In this document: piece after piece, positions 1-5,374 of the stretch
Numbering within the stretch: position 1 is the first letter of the stretch
Layout: the number at the start of each line of letters is the position of its first letter
Assembly: GCA_016793415.1 (NCBI GenBank)
Contig: JAEUMC010000505.1
Coordinates: 1 to 5,374, forward strand
DNA length: 5,374 nt
Direction of reading: 5' to 3'
Source of the DNA: Devosia sp.
GTDB lineage: Bacteria > Pseudomonadota > Alphaproteobacteria > Rhizobiales > Devosiaceae
The notes under the pieces: generated by a model
Told to the model about the DNA's origin: nothing
The model's input: only the letters and a program-made list of their open reading frames with translations
The model's database searches: none
Program-made: the position numbers and the translations under genes

Positions 1-920
1 AGGCGCCGTGGCGGGCCTGCGTGCTCGGGCTCCGCGACTACGTCAAGAAGAATGGCTTCAAGTCGGTAGTGCTCGGCCTTTCCGGCGGTATCGACAGCGC
101 GGTGGTGGCGGCGATGGCGGTCGACGCCATTGGCGCAGAGAACGTCCACTGCCTGATGCTGCCCTACCGCTACACCTCGGAGGAGAGCCTTGCCGACGCC
201 CGCGACTGCGCGCAGCGGCTGGGCGTTCGCTATGACGTCGTCTCGATCGGCGATCCGGTGGAAGCTGCGCTCAACGAGCTGCAGCCGGTATTCGGCAACC
301 GCCCGCAGGATCTGACCGAGGAGAACATCCAGTCGCGCATGCGCGGGGTCTACCTGATGGCGGTCTCCAACAAGCTCGGCTCGCTCCTCCTCACGACCGG
401 CAACAAGTCCGAGATGGCCGTCGGTTACGCCACCATCTACGGCGACATGAATGGCGGCTTCAACCCGATCAAGGACATGCTGAAGATGCGTGTCTATGAG
501 CTGGCCGACTGGCGCAACAGGCACCGCCCGGCCGATTGTCTCGGTCCCGATGGGTTGGTGATCACCCAGAACATCATCGACAAGGCCCCTTCGGCCGAGC
601 TCCGCCCCAACCAGACCGACCAGGACTCGCTGCCGCCGTACCCGATCCTCGACGAGATTCTCGTCGGGCTGGTCGAGCTCGAGCTCAGCGTCGCCGAAGT
701 GGTGCAGCGCGGCGAGGGGCGCTTCGACCGCGCCCTGGTCAAGCGTATCGAGAAGCTGCTGAACATCGCAGAATACAAGCGCCGGCAGTCCGCCCCGGGC
801 GTGAAGATCTCCCGCAAGGCTTTCGGGCTGGGCCGCCGCTACCCGATCACCAACGGCTATCGCGACGAGAATCTGATCGCCGAGCCGATCGGGCGGCTGG
901 ACAGCAAGGGTCTGGAATGA
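1..920 (+). CDS. nadE: Glutamine-dependent NAD+ synthetase, C-terminal synthetase domain (5'-truncated by window edge)
   Basis: This enzyme carries out the last step of NAD+ synthesis: deamido-NAD+ is adenylated with ATP and then amidated in the cytoplasm. The frame is already open at the left edge (first whole codon at base 3, reading [14 protein letters not shown]), so the GTG at 21 is internal and the gene starts outside the window. About 305 residues are visible. The N-type ATP-pyrophosphatase loop LGLSGGIDS lies at about bases 72-98, and the [18 protein letters not shown] block at about 394-447 contributes to the ATP/substrate site. [18 protein letters not shown] follows at about 610-660. 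TTGNKSE and the [18 protein letters not shown] stretch resemble glutamine-dependent, not small ammonia-dependent, NadE, which implies an upstream nitrilase-like glutaminase domain (family knowledge; not seen here). Family length is about 550 aa, so slightly over half is present. The TGA stop overlaps the gltX ATG. No broken or missing motifs are seen. Confidence 0.96.
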   Translation, partial: APWRACVLGLRDYVKKNGFKSVVLGLSGGIDSAVVAAMAVDAIGAENVHCLMLPYRYTSEESLADARDCAQRLGVRYDVVSIGDPVEAALNELQPVFGNRPQDLTEENIQSRMRGVYLMAVSNKLGSLLLTTGNKSEMAVGYATIYGDMNGGFNPIKDMLKMRVYELADWRNRHRPADCLGPDGLVITQNIIDKAPSAELRPNQTDQDSLPPYPILDEILVGLVELELSVAEVVQRGEGRFDRALVKRIEKLLNIAEYKRRQSAPGVKISRKAFGLGRRYPITNGYRDENLIAEPIGRLDSKGLE

Positions 921-2242
921 CCACCGTCCGCTACGCCCCGTCGCCGACCGGCCGCCTGCACCTCGGCAACGCCCGCCCGGCGCTGATGAACTGGCTGTTC
1001 GCCAAGTCCACCGGCGGCCGCTATATCCTGCGTCTCGACGATACCGACATCGCCCGCTCCACCGAGGCGTTCGCCGAAGGCATTCACACCGACCTGAACT
1101 GGCTCGGCATCACACCCGACCTCAGGGTCCGCCAATCCGATCGCACTGCGCTCTACGATACGGCGCGCGACAGGCTGATCGCCGCCGGCCGCCTCTATCC
1201 GGCCTACGAGACGGAGGAGGAGCTCGACAGCAAGCGTGCTCGCGCCCGTCTGCTCGGTCGTCCGCCGGTCTACGACCGGGCCGCTCTGCAGCTCACGCCG
1301 GAGCAGAAGGCGAAATACGAAGCCGAGGGGCGCAGGCCGCATTGGCGCTTCAGGCTGGATGGCCGCCCGGTCGAGTTCATCGACCTGATCAAGGGGCCGC
1401 AGACGGTCAACACCGCCTCGATGTCCGATCCGGTGCTGGTGCGCGCCGACGGCTCCTACCTCTACACGCTGCCCTCGGTGGTGGACGACATCGAGCTGGG
1501 CATCAGCCACGTGATCCGTGGCGAGGACCATGTCAGCAATACCGGCACGCAGATCGAGATTTTCGAGGCGCTGGGTGGCAAGGTCCCGGCCTTCGCCCAT
1601 CACAACCTGCTGACCGGCGCCGAAGGCGAAGGGTTGTCCAAGCGCCTCGGCTCGTTGTCGCTCGAGGAGCTGCGGGAGGCTGGATTCGAGCCGATGGCTG
1701 TCGCGATGGCGGCGGTGCTCACCGGCACCAGCCTGCCGCTCGAGCCCTATCCGGATCTCACGGCGCTTGGCCAGGTGTTCACGCTGGATGCCGTTTCGCA
1801 CGGTTCTGCTCGTTTCGATCCGGCCGAACTTGCGAGCCTCAACGCCCGGATCCTGCATCAGATGCCATTCGAGACCGCGCGTTCCCGCCTCGCGCCGCTG
1901 GGTCTCGCATCCGAGGCACTATGGCTGGCGTTGCGCGGCAATCTCGCGGTGTTCTCCGATATCGTCGACCTGGCGACCCTTGTCTCGGGTCCGGTCATGC
2001 CGGTGATCGCCGAAGAGGATCGAGCGTTTCTCAGCCAGGCGAGAGAATTGCTGCCGCCCGAGCCCTGGGACGAAACGACCTGGTCGAAATGGACCGAGGC
2101 GCTCAAGGCCGCGACCGGCCGCAAGGGCAGGCCCCTGTTTCACCCGCTGCGCCTGGCTGTTACCGGCCGGGAGCAGGGGCCCGAACTCAAATCCCTGCTG
2201 CCGCTTGTGGGGCGTACGGCGTGTCTGGCCCGACTACCCTGA
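917..2242 (+). CDS. gltX: Glutamate--tRNA ligase (GluRS), short alphaproteobacterial form
   Basis: This class Ib aminoacyl-tRNA synthetase attaches glutamate to tRNA in the cytoplasm. It has 441 aa (E. coli GluRS is about 471). The start is the ATG inside ATGA, preceded by AAGGG at 906-910 with 6-nt spacing; it yields [20 protein letters not shown], the normal GluRS N-terminus, with the HIGH-type motif as H15-L-G-N18. LRLDDTD lies at about 37-43, and [13 protein letters not shown] precedes the KMSKS-type motif L240-S-K-R243. The helical anticodon-binding region fills roughly residue 290 to the end. The Zn-finger cysteines of E. coli GluRS are absent (AYETEEEL where Cys would fall), and the only cysteine is near the C-terminus. 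Many alphaproteobacteria lack GlnRS and carry two GluRS; whether this copy charges tRNA-Glu, tRNA-Gln or both cannot be told here. The gene is translationally coupled to nadE, and its 3' end overlaps the convergent minus-strand gene. Confidence 0.97.
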   Translation: MTTVRYAPSPTGRLHLGNARPALMNWLFAKSTGGRYILRLDDTDIARSTEAFAEGIHTDLNWLGITPDLRVRQSDRTALYDTARDRLIAAGRLYPAYETEEELDSKRARARLLGRPPVYDRAALQLTPEQKAKYEAEGRRPHWRFRLDGRPVEFIDLIKGPQTVNTASMSDPVLVRADGSYLYTLPSVVDDIELGISHVIRGEDHVSNTGTQIEIFEALGGKVPAFAHHNLLTGAEGEGLSKRLGSLSLEELREAGFEPMAVAMAAVLTGTSLPLEPYPDLTALGQVFTLDAVSHGSARFDPAELASLNARILHQMPFETARSRLAPLGLASEALWLALRGNLAVFSDIVDLATLVSGPVMPVIAEEDRAFLSQARELLPPEPWDETTWSKWTEALKAATGRKGRPLFHPLRLAVTGREQGPELKSLLPLVGRTACLARLP

Positions 2243-3350
2243 CCCGTTTGTCGCCGAACTGAACGATCCGCCCGGGCTGGTTGGCTGCCGCCGGCGCGAC
2301 GACGGCGACTACCGGCTTGGGTGTCTCGCCCGGCGCGGCCGGCCGCGGGCGCGGCAGTGGGATGTCGACGAACTGCGTCAGTTCGGCCACCTGGGTCGGG
2401 GCGACGGTCGGCGAGATGCGGCGTCCGTCCCGCAGCGGCAGCGGGAACGTCGCTCCGCGGAACGTCACCATGGCTCGGGTCCCGCCGGTCGGTAACTCGG
2501 CGAGGGTGATAGCGCCCTGGTCCTGCGTCGAGGTGCACTTGCTGGTGGTGTCGAACTCGGTGCGGAACTTGAACGCGTTGGGCAAGGACGAATAGGGCTC
2601 GCCCCACTCGTTGACCATCTGCTCGGGCTCCTGCCCCGGATTGTCGTAATAGTAGAGGTCGACGTCCAATCCGGGACACATCGCCCGGCACTGCTGCGCG
2701 TCGTTGGCGACATAGTCGACCAGGGTCGAATAGCTGATCGGCCACCAGAACCCGTCGGTCTTGCGCACGCACAATGTCCGCACCGTGTGATAGTCGCCGT
2801 AGGGGTTGAACTCTTCGCCGCGGATGCCGCCGGCGCCGTCGTCGCCATCGGTGAACACGCCGAACAGCCGCTCGAACAGGTTGCCGCGATCGCCGCGATC
2901 GACGTTCACGCGCGAGCGGCCATCGCAATCGAAGCGTGCCATTTCCTGCAGGATCGCCTCGCGCTGCTGCGCCACGGCCTCGCCGGTACTGACACTCTGC
3001 GACAATTGCTGCACTTCCTCGCGGCCGCGCAGCACTTCACGCGCCAGCGCCCGGCATTCGGGGCTGAGCCGCCGGCCGGCTTTGGCATCGTCGTTGCAGC
3101 CCTGGCGCACATAAGCGCTTTCGGAACGCTGGACTTCGCGCTGCAGGCGTTTCAGCGCGCCGCCCTGAGAATTCTGGAAGTCGGAGTTCCGGTCGAGCGA
3201 GCGCAATGTCGCCTGCAGGCGCGCGCAGCTGTCGGCCTGCGCGTAGGCCGTCGACACATCGATCAGCAACCCGGCCCACGCCACCAGGAACAGCAGGGCG
3301 AAGCGGAGGAGGGCGGCCGCGCGCAGATTGGTAGTCAGTTCGAACCGGAT
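2187..3350 (-). CDS. Exported DUF2865-like protein of unknown function (probable ATC start)
   Basis: Function is unknown. The central block [18 protein letters not shown], then [17 protein letters not shown] and [14 protein letters not shown] (about residues 188-275), matches what I know of the DUF2865 family. An N-terminal helical, Cys-containing section (about 40-145) comes first; a Pro/Ala-rich linker and a C-terminal KRVRVVGP motif follow. The first gene-caller-style start is GTG at 3284 (365 aa), but it cuts the signal peptide in half. The frame continues upstream through [14 protein letters not shown] with arginines, up to a TGA at 3377-3375. No ATG, GTG or TTG lies in that stretch. ATC at 3350-3348 is 8 nt after GGAGG and gives [17 protein letters not shown] (387 aa), with likely signal peptidase I cleavage at AYA/QA or AQA/DS (about residues 37-39). 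The mature protein is therefore probably periplasmic or cell-envelope. It is convergent with gltX. The gene is confident, the family fairly so; the exact start is inferred, with GTG 3284 or CTG 3338 as alternatives. Confidence 0.85.
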   Translation of the reverse strand: MRFELTTNLRAAALLRFALLFLVAWAGLLIDVSTAYAQADSCARLQATLRSLDRNSDFQNSQGGALKRLQREVQRSESAYVRQGCNDDAKAGRRLSPECRALAREVLRGREEVQQLSQSVSTGEAVAQQREAILQEMARFDCDGRSRVNVDRGDRGNLFERLFGVFTDGDDGAGGIRGEEFNPYGDYHTVRTLCVRKTDGFWWPISYSTLVDYVANDAQQCRAMCPGLDVDLYYYDNPGQEPEQMVNEWGEPYSSLPNAFKFRTEFDTTSKCTSTQDQGAITLAELPTGGTRAMVTFRGATFPLPLRDGRRISPTVAPTQVAELTQFVDIPLPRPRPAAPGETPKPVVAVVAPAAANQPGRIVQFGDKRVRVVGPDTPYAPQAAAGI

Positions 3351-3358
3351 CGTGTGGC

Positions 3359-3363
3359 CCTCC
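3359..3363 (-). promoter_or_regulatory. Shine-Dalgarno GGAGG deciding the upstream start of the DUF2865-like gene
   Basis: On the minus strand the sequence reads GGCGGAGGGCCACACG directly before ATC (3350-3348). GGAGG is the strongest ribosome-binding match near this gene, at an ideal 8-nt spacing. Neither the GTG at 3284 nor the CTG at 3338 has a comparable purine tract upstream. This favours initiation at or very close to 3350, although ATC is a rare start codon. Confidence 0.6.
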
Positions 3364-3464
3364 GCCAGAGCGCTTCAGGAAAAGCTGTCAGACTTTTCTG
3401 GTTCGGAAGCGCGAAAACCAAAGACTTGCTTAGTCGGCCAATACGCCCAAAGCGAGACGCCGCC

Positions 3465-3480
3465 CGTGAGATTCGTCACA
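3465..3480. promoter_or_regulatory. CRP/FNR-family-like palindromic operator candidate
   Basis: The sequence CGTGAGATTCGTCACA has the form CGTGA-N6-TCACA, one base away from the classical CRP consensus TGTGA-N6-TCACA. It lies in the divergent intergenic region about 115 bp upstream of the presumed start of the DUF2865-like gene and about 270 bp upstream of the small exported protein gene. The symmetry is directly visible. Assignment to a CRP/FNR-type regulator is inference, and which gene it would control is unknown. Confidence 0.35.
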
Positions 3481-3514
3481 AGCAATAGCACAGCACGGGC
3501 GCCGGTTAACGCCT

Positions 3515-3564
3515 CGTGACGGTGGCTGCAACGTCGCGTGACGGTGGTAACGCAGGCGTGACCG
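3515..3564 (+). repeat. Short tandem direct repeats (CGTGACGGTGG, about 21-bp period)
   Basis: CGTGACGGTGG occurs exactly at 3515-3525 and 3537-3547, and a shorter copy CGTGACCG occurs at 3557-3564. Start-to-start spacing is 22 and 20 bp, about two helical turns. The segments between copies are also related (CTGCAACG after the first, TAACGCAGG after the second), and GGTTAACGCC at 3504-3513 resembles the GGTAACGC before the third. This could be an array of protein-binding half-sites or a local duplication. No known regulator is assigned. Confidence 0.5.
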
Positions 3565-3600
3565 AGCCGGCTGGTGCTAGCTGGGGCCGACCGACGCCGG

Positions 3601-3639
3601 CGCCGCGAGACCGCTCGCCACCGGGGTGGAGTCTCGGCG
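3601..3639. other. Long imperfect hairpin without a T-tract
   Basis: An outer stem pairs CGCC (3601-3604) with GGCG (3636-3639) and GAGAC (3607-3611) with GTCTC (3631-3635), leaving a 2-nt GC bulge. After an asymmetric internal loop, an inner stem pairs CCAC (3618-3621) with GTGG (3626-3629) around CGGG. No run of T follows on either strand, so it is not a classical intrinsic terminator. It could be an operator or structured leader RNA, or chance in GC-rich DNA. Confidence 0.35.
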
Positions 3640-3739
3640 AATGGGGCAACAGCAGGGCCGTTCGCGTCCATTCTTTGTTTTTCTGCAGTAGCCCGGCCCA
3701 GCTTATGTGCTTAGGTGCGCTGCATCGCGCCTTGTCGCT

Positions 3740-3743
3740 GGAG
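3740..3743 (+). promoter_or_regulatory. Shine-Dalgarno GGAG deciding the TTG start at 3751
   Basis: CTGGAGTACCACC precedes TTG at 3751, so GGAG is separated from it by 7 nt. The in-frame GTG at 3715, twelve codons upstream, has no such site and would add a Cys-containing segment (MRCIAPCRWSTT) ahead of an otherwise well-formed signal peptide. This supports the TTG start. Confidence 0.65.
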
Positions 3744-3750
3744 TACCACC

Positions 3751-4188
3751 TTGCAAGCTCGTCTCGCTTCCGCCGCCCTCGCTGGGATGCTCGCCCTTTC
3801 CCTGGCTCCCACGGCGCAGGCGCAAACCCCCGCCGACTTCACCAAGTTCACCGAGACCTGCCTCGCCGCCCAGGCGTTCCTGTTGGGCGAAGTCCCCGAG
3901 GGCGTCGACGCGTCGCTGATCCTGACCCCGCTTTGCGGTTGCCTGACCGGCGCCTTCAAGGACATGCCGCAGAAGGATGTCGACATCCTCGCGGCAGACC
4001 TGCGCGGCGAAGGTACCGACGAGCTGCACGCCGCCCACGGCAGCTACGAGAAGGTGACAGAACTCGCCCGCGAGGGCCTGACCACCTGTTTCGCCAGCCC
4101 CGAGGTGACCGCGGCGATGCAGACCACGATGCCGCCGTCTGCCGCGCCGGCACCCGCCGATCCGGCTGCACCGGCGGCCCCGCAATAA
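3751..4188 (+). CDS. Small exported protein with four cysteines, unknown function
   Basis: I do not recognise this 145-aa product. From the TTG start it begins MQARLASAALAGMLALSL and reaches APTAQA/Q, a textbook signal peptide with likely signal peptidase I cleavage after residue 24, so the mature protein of about 121 residues should be periplasmic or secreted. The mature part has four cysteines: Cys37 (FTETC), Cys62 and Cys64 (LCGC) and Cys113 (TTCF), which could form two disulfides. The segment between them looks mostly helical (DVDILAADL, SYEKVTELAREGL). The C-terminus, from about residue 125, is a disordered-looking Ala/Pro tail (PAPADPAAPAAPQ). No lipobox is visible at the cleavage site. 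It stands alone between a divergent promoter region and a strong terminator that begins 12 bases after the TAA, so it is probably monocistronic. The start at 3751 is preferred over GTG 3715 because of the Shine-Dalgarno site and the signal-peptide shape. Coding status is well supported; function is not. Confidence 0.85.
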   Translation: MQARLASAALAGMLALSLAPTAQAQTPADFTKFTETCLAAQAFLLGEVPEGVDASLILTPLCGCLTGAFKDMPQKDVDILAADLRGEGTDELHAAHGSYEKVTELAREGLTTCFASPEVTAAMQTTMPPSAAPAPADPAAPAAPQ

Positions 4189-4199
4189 TCGATCGGTCG

Positions 4200-4226
4200 G
4201 GGGCGCTTCGGCGCCCCTTGCTTTTT
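4200..4226 (+). terminator. Rho-independent terminator after the small exported protein gene
   Basis: A perfect 7-bp stem, GGGGCGC (4200-4206) with GCGCCCC (4211-4217), closes a stable TTCG tetraloop and is followed by TTGCTTTTT. It begins 12 bases after the TAA of the exported protein gene and should end that transcript, separating it from cysS. Confidence 0.92.
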
Positions 4227-4253
4227 GTCGGCGCTGCGGTCAGATTGCGCGCC

Positions 4254-4304
4254 ATGAAAACCGGCACCGCGAACTGCATTACCGGCTGCATTATTATCCG
4301 CTAA
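4254..4304 (+). other. Doubtful 16-codon leader ORF with two Cys codons upstream of cysS
   Basis: ATG at 4254 opens a short frame, MKTGTANCITGCIIIR, ending with TAA at 4302-4304, in the leader between the terminator and cysS. It has Cys codons at 4275-4277 and 4287-4289, and an 8-bp direct repeat CTGCATTA (4274-4281 and 4286-4293) spans both. A weak hairpin (CCGC 4298-4301 with GCGG 4314-4317, AGC with GCT inside) and a TTTT run (4323-4326) follow. There is no convincing Shine-Dalgarno site. Two Cys codons ahead of cysS hint at an attenuation leader, but a frame this short can easily arise by chance. Confidence 0.15.
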
Positions 4305-4383
4305 GCATTGCTGGCGGCGCGGTTTTCTTCATCCTCTGATCTGTAGTCCCGAAGAACCCGTCCGCGAGCGTCTCATCGTGCGC

Positions 4384-4388
4384 GAGGA
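4384..4388 (+). promoter_or_regulatory. Shine-Dalgarno GAGGA for the cysS TTG start
   Basis: GCGAGGAACTCTGACT precedes TTG at 4398; GAGGA lies 9 nt from the start codon. No ATG or GTG is available in the cysS frame between the upstream in-frame TAG (4344-4346) and the conserved N-terminus, so this site and the TTG define the start. Confidence 0.7.
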
Positions 4389-4397
4389 ACTCTGACT

Positions 4398-5374
4398 TTG
4401 GGCGACATCACTCTGAAGCTCCACAACACGCTGACCCGGGCGAAGGAGGATTTTGTCCCCATCGATCCCGATAACGTCCGCATGTATGTGTGCGGGCCGA
4501 CGGTTTACGACTACGCCCATATCGGCAATGCCCGCCCGGTAATCGTCTTCGATCTGCTGTACCGGCTGCTGCGCCACATCTACGGCGCCGAGCACGTCAC
4601 CTACGCCCGCAACATCACGGACGTTGACGACAAGATCAACGCCCGGGCCGTCCGCGACTATCCCGGACTGCCGCTCAACGAGGCGATCCGCAAGGTTACC
4701 GAGAAGACCGCCAGCCAGTACTTCAAGGATGTCGCGGCTCTGGGAACCCTGGAGCCTGATCATCAGCCGCGCGCCACCGATTTCATTCCGGAGATGCAGT
4801 CGCTGATCTCGACGCTGATCGGCAGCCGGCATGCCTACGAGGCAGCCGGCGAGGTGCTGTTCGATGTCGGCTCGATGCCCGACTACGGCAAGCTGAGCGG
4901 CCGTAACCTCGAGGACAACCTGGCCGGCGCGCGCATCGCCGTCGATGCACACAAGAAGAACCCCGCCGATTTCGTCCTGTGGAAGCAGTCGAGCGCCGAA
5001 GAGCCGGGCTGGGACAGCCCGTGGGGCAGGGGGCGCCCGGGCTGGCACATCGAGTGCTCGGCGATGAGCGAGCGCTACCTCGGCCAGGTGTTCGATATCC
5101 ATGCCGGCGGCCTCGACCTGATCTTTCCGCACCACGAAAACGAGATCGCCCAGTCGCGCTGCGCCCACGGTACGCCTGTCATGGCCAACTACTGGCTGCA
5201 TAACGGCTTCCTGCAGGTCGAAGGGCAGAAGATGTCGAAGTCGCTCGGCAACTTCATCACCATCTCGGAACTGCTGGAGACCGACAGGTTCGGCGGCCGC
5301 AAGTGGCCCGGCGAAGTGCTGCGTCTCGCCATGCTGATGACCCACTACCGCGAGCCGATCGACTTCTCGGTCAA
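4398..5374 (+). CDS. cysS: Cysteine--tRNA ligase (CysRS), 3'-truncated by window edge
   Basis: This class Ia aminoacyl-tRNA synthetase charges tRNA-Cys with cysteine in the cytoplasm. The first 325 codons are present and the frame is still open at the right edge; the family usually has about 450-500 aa, so the helical tRNA-binding C-terminus is missing. The TTG start gives [19 protein letters not shown], after which [19 protein letters not shown] carries the HIGH motif as H41-I-G-N44. Zinc ligands can be matched by spacing to E. coli C28/C209/H234/E238: here Cys32, Cys220 (WHIECS), His245 and Glu249 (PHHENE). [11 protein letters not shown] and the GGLDL block are intact, and the KMSKS motif is at 278-282 (QKMSKSLGN). 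All catalytic elements visible so far are normal. The gene sits downstream of an intrinsic terminator and a leader of about 170 bp, so it probably has its own promoter, although I could not pick one out. Confidence 0.97.
   Translation, partial: MGDITLKLHNTLTRAKEDFVPIDPDNVRMYVCGPTVYDYAHIGNARPVIVFDLLYRLLRHIYGAEHVTYARNITDVDDKINARAVRDYPGLPLNEAIRKVTEKTASQYFKDVAALGTLEPDHQPRATDFIPEMQSLISTLIGSRHAYEAAGEVLFDVGSMPDYGKLSGRNLEDNLAGARIAVDAHKKNPADFVLWKQSSAEEPGWDSPWGRGRPGWHIECSAMSERYLGQVFDIHAGGLDLIFPHHENEIAQSRCAHGTPVMANYWLHNGFLQVEGQKMSKSLGNFITISELLETDRFGGRKWPGEVLRLAMLMTHYREPIDFSV

Larger units (their letters stand above)
3376..3739. other. Divergent intergenic region with candidate regulatory elements
   Basis: This stretch separates the divergently transcribed DUF2865-like gene (-) and the small exported protein gene (+), so it should hold both promoters and the 5' leaders. 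The part at about 3380-3440 and 3660-3690 is locally richer in A/T than the flanking genes. I see a CRP/FNR-like palindrome (3465-3480), CGTGAC direct repeats (3515-3564) and a long imperfect hairpin (3601-3639). I could not identify a convincing -35/-10 pair in either direction. A 98-codon minus-strand frame (3375-3671) crosses it but has no protein-like features, so I do not call it a gene. Confidence 0.7.

Noticed and set aside
21..23. GTG as the start of nadE
   Set aside because: The reading frame is open and protein-like upstream to the window edge (APWRAC before VLGLRDYV), and NAD+ synthetase of this type has a large N-terminal glutaminase domain, so the true start is outside the window.
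857..1858. Long minus-strand open frame opposite gltX (333 codons)
   Set aside because: It is antisense to a confident GluRS gene, with Arg/Gln/Ala-rich low-complexity composition and no domain signature.
3375..3671. Minus-strand 98-codon frame upstream of, and in frame with, the DUF2865-like gene
   Set aside because: It ends in the TGA just before the gene and could suggest stop readthrough, but the sequence is Arg-rich and featureless, and the signal peptide plus GGAGG place the real start after the stop.
3655..3699. Inverted repeat GGGCCG / CGGCCC flanking an A/T-richer segment
   Set aside because: It has only 6 GC-rich base pairs with a 33-base gap, which is expected by chance at this composition.
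3675..3709. Possible promoter TTGTTT ... TTATGT upstream of the small exported protein
   Set aside because: The spacing is well over 17-18 bp and the -10 match is poor; not reliable enough to annotate.
3715..3750. GTG 3715 as the start of the small exported protein
   Set aside because: It lacks a Shine-Dalgarno site and would add twelve residues with two cysteines in front of a complete signal peptide; TTG 3751 has GGAG at 7 nt.
3516..4304. Long plus-strand frame overlapping the exported protein gene
   Set aside because: It runs out of frame through the exported-protein gene and its terminator, with no start context or domain pattern.
4329..5345. Long minus-strand open frame opposite cysS (338 codons)
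   Set aside because: It is the antisense shadow of a clear, motif-complete cysS frame; its composition (Val/Gln/Arg/Ala-rich, no recognisable motif) is typical of a reverse-strand artefact in GC-rich DNA.

Overview
This is GC-rich chromosomal sequence that looks alphaproteobacterial, probably Hyphomicrobiales (Rhizobiales). The evidence is a two-domain-type NAD+ synthetase translationally coupled to a short alphaproteobacterial-style GluRS, an exported protein with a DUF2865-type signature (a family I know mainly from that order), and a nearby cysS. I recognised the families by eye; no database search was run. I see no phage, IS, CRISPR or tRNA/rRNA signals. It reads as a housekeeping region with two poorly understood exported proteins.

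Layout, left to right: (1) the 3' part of nadE (+), whose N-terminal glutaminase half lies off the left edge; (2) gltX (+), starting at 917 and sharing a 4-bp ATGA overlap with nadE; (3) a DUF2865-like secreted protein on the minus strand, convergent with gltX and overlapping its 3' end by 56 bp; (4) a divergent intergenic region of about 375 bp holding a CRP/FNR-like palindrome, a cluster of CGTGAC direct repeats spaced about two helical turns apart, and a long imperfect hairpin; (5) a small exported four-cysteine protein (+) with a TTG start, followed at once by a strong UUCG-loop intrinsic terminator; (6) a leader of about 170 bp, containing a doubtful 16-codon ORF with two Cys codons; (7) the first 325 codons of cysS (+), running off the right edge.

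Three enzymes are core metabolism: glutamine-dependent NAD+ synthesis, glutamyl-tRNA formation and cysteinyl-tRNA formation. nadE and gltX are almost certainly one transcript. The exported protein and cysS are separated by a terminator, so cysS probably has its own promoter.

The main things worth a second look are start-site and regulatory features. The minus-strand DUF2865-like gene appears to start at a non-canonical ATC (3350), which sits 8 nt after a GGAGG and gives a complete signal peptide that the in-frame GTG at 3284 would truncate. Two further genes in a row use TTG starts. No clearly new multi-gene system is visible.
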